From Oxalobacteraceae bacterium (lineage in GTDB: Bacteria; Pseudomonadota; Gammaproteobacteria; Burkholderiales; Burkholderiaceae_D): DNA of 24,232 nucleotides. Below are positions 23,022 through 24,232 of this stretch, one piece after another. Position numbers and translations under genes: made by a program. Under the pieces are notes generated by a model that did not search any database, was not told the origin of the DNA, and saw only the letters and a program-made list of their open reading frames with translations. The first letter of the stretch is position 1; each line of letters starts with the position of its first letter. The stretch spans positions 1-24,232 of the forward strand of contig CANKWG010000008.1 of assembly GCA_947487325.1 (NCBI GenBank), read 5' to 3'.

Positions 23022-23498
23022 TCAATGATAGACCGGCGGTCCGGCAGCGTCGTCGTCAATAAACAACTCGTCAAGGATCAGCCCGTCAGGCTCCTTGCCC
23101 TGGCTCCAAAGCACCATCAAAACGATGACTTTGAGTTTATCGAGCTGTATAGGCGACTCGTTGATTGCGCAGGCACGTTCGATGACGATTTCACGCTGGA
23201 TCGCGTTAATGACTTCGGCCGATTCGAGAAACTCGATGAAACCGATGGCGGGAGTTCCCAAGGCTTCGTACTCCTGCTCGGCATAGACGCGAAAGCCGAA
23301 GGAGAATGCGGTCTGCCGCGCCTGTTGACTGAACATCTCGTTGGTGGTTTCGGCGAGATCGGTCAGCCAGCCCAGTGCGCTGGAAATTTCTTCTTCTTCA
23401 AAACCCACCGCCGACAATTTTTTGGCGAGCGCCGCTGAATCCGGGCAAGCATCTGGTCGGTAATAAGTTTCGTAAAGGTAAACGAGCACCTCGAACAT
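23022..23498 (-). CDS. smg: Smg family protein (DUF494)
   Basis: A 158-aa Smg protein, named for its place near dprA (smf) in E. coli. The N-terminus MFEVLVYLYETYYRPDA matches E. coli MFDVLMYLFETY, and further matches are GFEEEEISSALGWLTDL, FIEFLESAEVIN, REIVIERACAIN and LDKLKVIVLMVLW. The frame is open to 23546, but the ATG at 23498 is the family start. The protein is small, acidic and cytosolic; its role is not established. It lies between dprA and topB on the same strand, but with wider gaps than usual (346 bp from dprA, 199 bp to topB). No SD is obvious, as in several neighbours here. Confidence 0.93.
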   Translation of the reverse strand: MFEVLVYLYETYYRPDACPDSAALAKKLSAVGFEEEEISSALGWLTDLAETTNEMFSQQARQTAFSFGFRVYAEQEYEALGTPAIGFIEFLESAEVINAIQREIVIERACAINESPIQLDKLKVIVLMVLWSQGKEPDGLILDELFIDDDAAGPPVYH

Positions 23499-23844
23499 GC
23501 TCGTAATGTAGCCGCATAAGGCTATCGGCACAAGCGCGGTCCTCAAAAACTTTGTGCGATGTTTATTCCGCAGCCGGCGTTTTTAAATCAACGAAGACTT
23601 TTTTCTTTTAATTTCAGCAGCTTAGGGAATATTGTTGGCACCGGGACTTTTGTTTGCAAATAATTCAGAGATCCTCAGAAATAACACGTCAAATTGGGTG
23701 CGCTGAATAAATAAGTACTCTACGGCGAGTCGGCGGGCTTATTTAATTGCGCAGTGATGAAAATCAAGAAACTGATGCCAGTTTTACAGCGATAAAATTT
23801 TACGGTTTTATTTGCGCAGTTTTTTCTGAGCGTTTATTGAAGAT
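23499..23844. other. AT-rich intergenic region between dprA and smg
   Basis: No gene is seen in 346 bp that are visibly richer in A/T than the neighbours. It contains a direct repeat TTGCGCAGT (23747-23755 and 23812-23820), an inverted repeat TAAATAAG/CTTATTTA (23708-23715 and 23738-23745) and the palindrome TAAAATTTTA near 23793-23803. These could hold the smg-topB promoter or be a remnant of inserted DNA. Confidence 0.4.
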
Positions 23845-24232
23845 TTAGCTAATACGCCGATATTGTCCGCTGGGCAGTAATTCCATTTTTCCATTTAGTT
23901 CCAGCGTCAGTAATCCCGCTTGAACTTCTGCGACAGACAAATCAGAACGTTGCAAAAGTTGGTCAACGGACACTGGATCATAACCAGCGACCTCAAGCAA
24001 ATAGTGTAATGAGGGATCGGTTTGCATGGTGTCGTCGGGTGCTGGCTCCAATAAGTCGCCGGGGCTCCACCGCAGCTCTTCCATAATATCTTGCGCGGAT
24101 TCCACCAGCTTTGCACCTTGTCGTATTAGTACATGGCAACCCTTTGACAAGGGCGAATGAATCGAACCGGGAATTGCAAACACCTCCCGGCCTTGTTCCA
24201 ATGCGCTGCGAGCCGTGATCAGAGAGCCGGAT
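23845..24232 (-). CDS. dprA: DNA processing protein DprA, C-terminal part (5' end outside window)
   Basis: The 128 C-terminal residues of DprA (Smf), which loads RecA on incoming single-stranded DNA in transformation. The Rossmann-fold segment SGSLITARSALEQGREVFA is followed by IPGSIHSPLSKGCHVLIRQGAKL (shown here only in part), both hallmarks of DprA. The last about 65 residues (from LHYLLEVAGYDPVSVDQLL to QYRRIS) form the winged-helix DML1-like domain found at the DprA C-terminus. The frame is open to the right edge of the window. It leads the dprA-smg-topB group on the minus strand. The gene itself looks intact here; competence of the organism cannot be inferred from it alone. Confidence 0.95.
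   Translation of the reverse strand, partial: SGSLITARSALEQGREVFAIPGSIHSPLSKGCHVLIRQGAKLVESAQDIMEELRWSPGDLLEPAPDDTMQTDPSLHYLLEVAGYDPVSVDQLLQRSDLSVAEVQAGLLTLELNGKMELLPSGQYRRIS

Noticed and set aside
1..24232. CRISPR arrays, tRNA or rRNA genes, transposases, phage genes, toxin-antitoxin pairs
   Set aside because: None could be recognised on either strand.

Overview
The window looks like an ordinary chromosomal stretch from a betaproteobacterium, most likely order Burkholderiales and possibly Oxalobacteraceae. The reasons are a TIGR01841-type phasin, a DUF3717 protein, a dprA-smg-topB block, a TopB with a long Lys/Ala tail, moderate GC with strong SD sites, and protein sequences that read as betaproteobacterial throughout. 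No rRNA, tRNA, insertion sequence, prophage gene or CRISPR array was seen. The family assignment is inference.

Layout, left to right. (1) 1-767: the 5' part of a minus-strand AhpC peroxiredoxin whose frame is broken at codon 5, and its upstream region with an OxyR-like palindrome. (2) 768-4609: a Tim44-like membrane protein, an AI-2E family permease, a convergent TerC-family protein, and a divergent NhaR-like LysR regulator. (3) 4676-7681: a minus-strand periplasmic redox cluster of a small cytochrome c, a PQQ sorbosone-type dehydrogenase and a seven-bladed YVTN propeller, each with its own terminator. (4) 7890-11948: a possible 45-aa ORF just upstream of folE, GTP cyclohydrolase I, a SET-domain methyltransferase with a lysine-rich tail, a DUF4142 protein and a COG2509 flavoprotein. 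(5) 12002-16172: a phasin divergent from an acyl-CoA ligase, which overlaps a B12-binding-type radical SAM gene by 4 nt; the radical SAM gene runs into an antisense DUF3717 gene. (6) 16236-19933: a core-MetE (MesD-like) methionine synthase and a tight operon of MFS transporter, 43-aa one-TM protein and PLP aminotransferase. (7) 20099-24232: topB, smg and the 3' part of dprA.

Functional links that the sequence supports: the cytochrome/dehydrogenase/propeller group probably forms a periplasmic electron-transfer unit; the phasin and the acyl-CoA ligase share a divergent control region and both belong to lipid or PHA metabolism; MFS, the small membrane protein and the aminotransferase are translationally linked. 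I found no obvious new defence or mobile system. The most notable points are the ahpC frameshift, the coupled 43-aa membrane protein, the radical SAM/DUF3717 tail-to-tail overlap, a MesD-like enzyme without a visible MesX partner, the SET protein with an H1-like tail, and the structured gaps around smg. Several gene starts were moved from the longest reading frame on the basis of SD sites and family N-termini (AI-2E permease, sorbosone dehydrogenase, DUF4142, COG2509, phasin, acyl-CoA ligase, smg).
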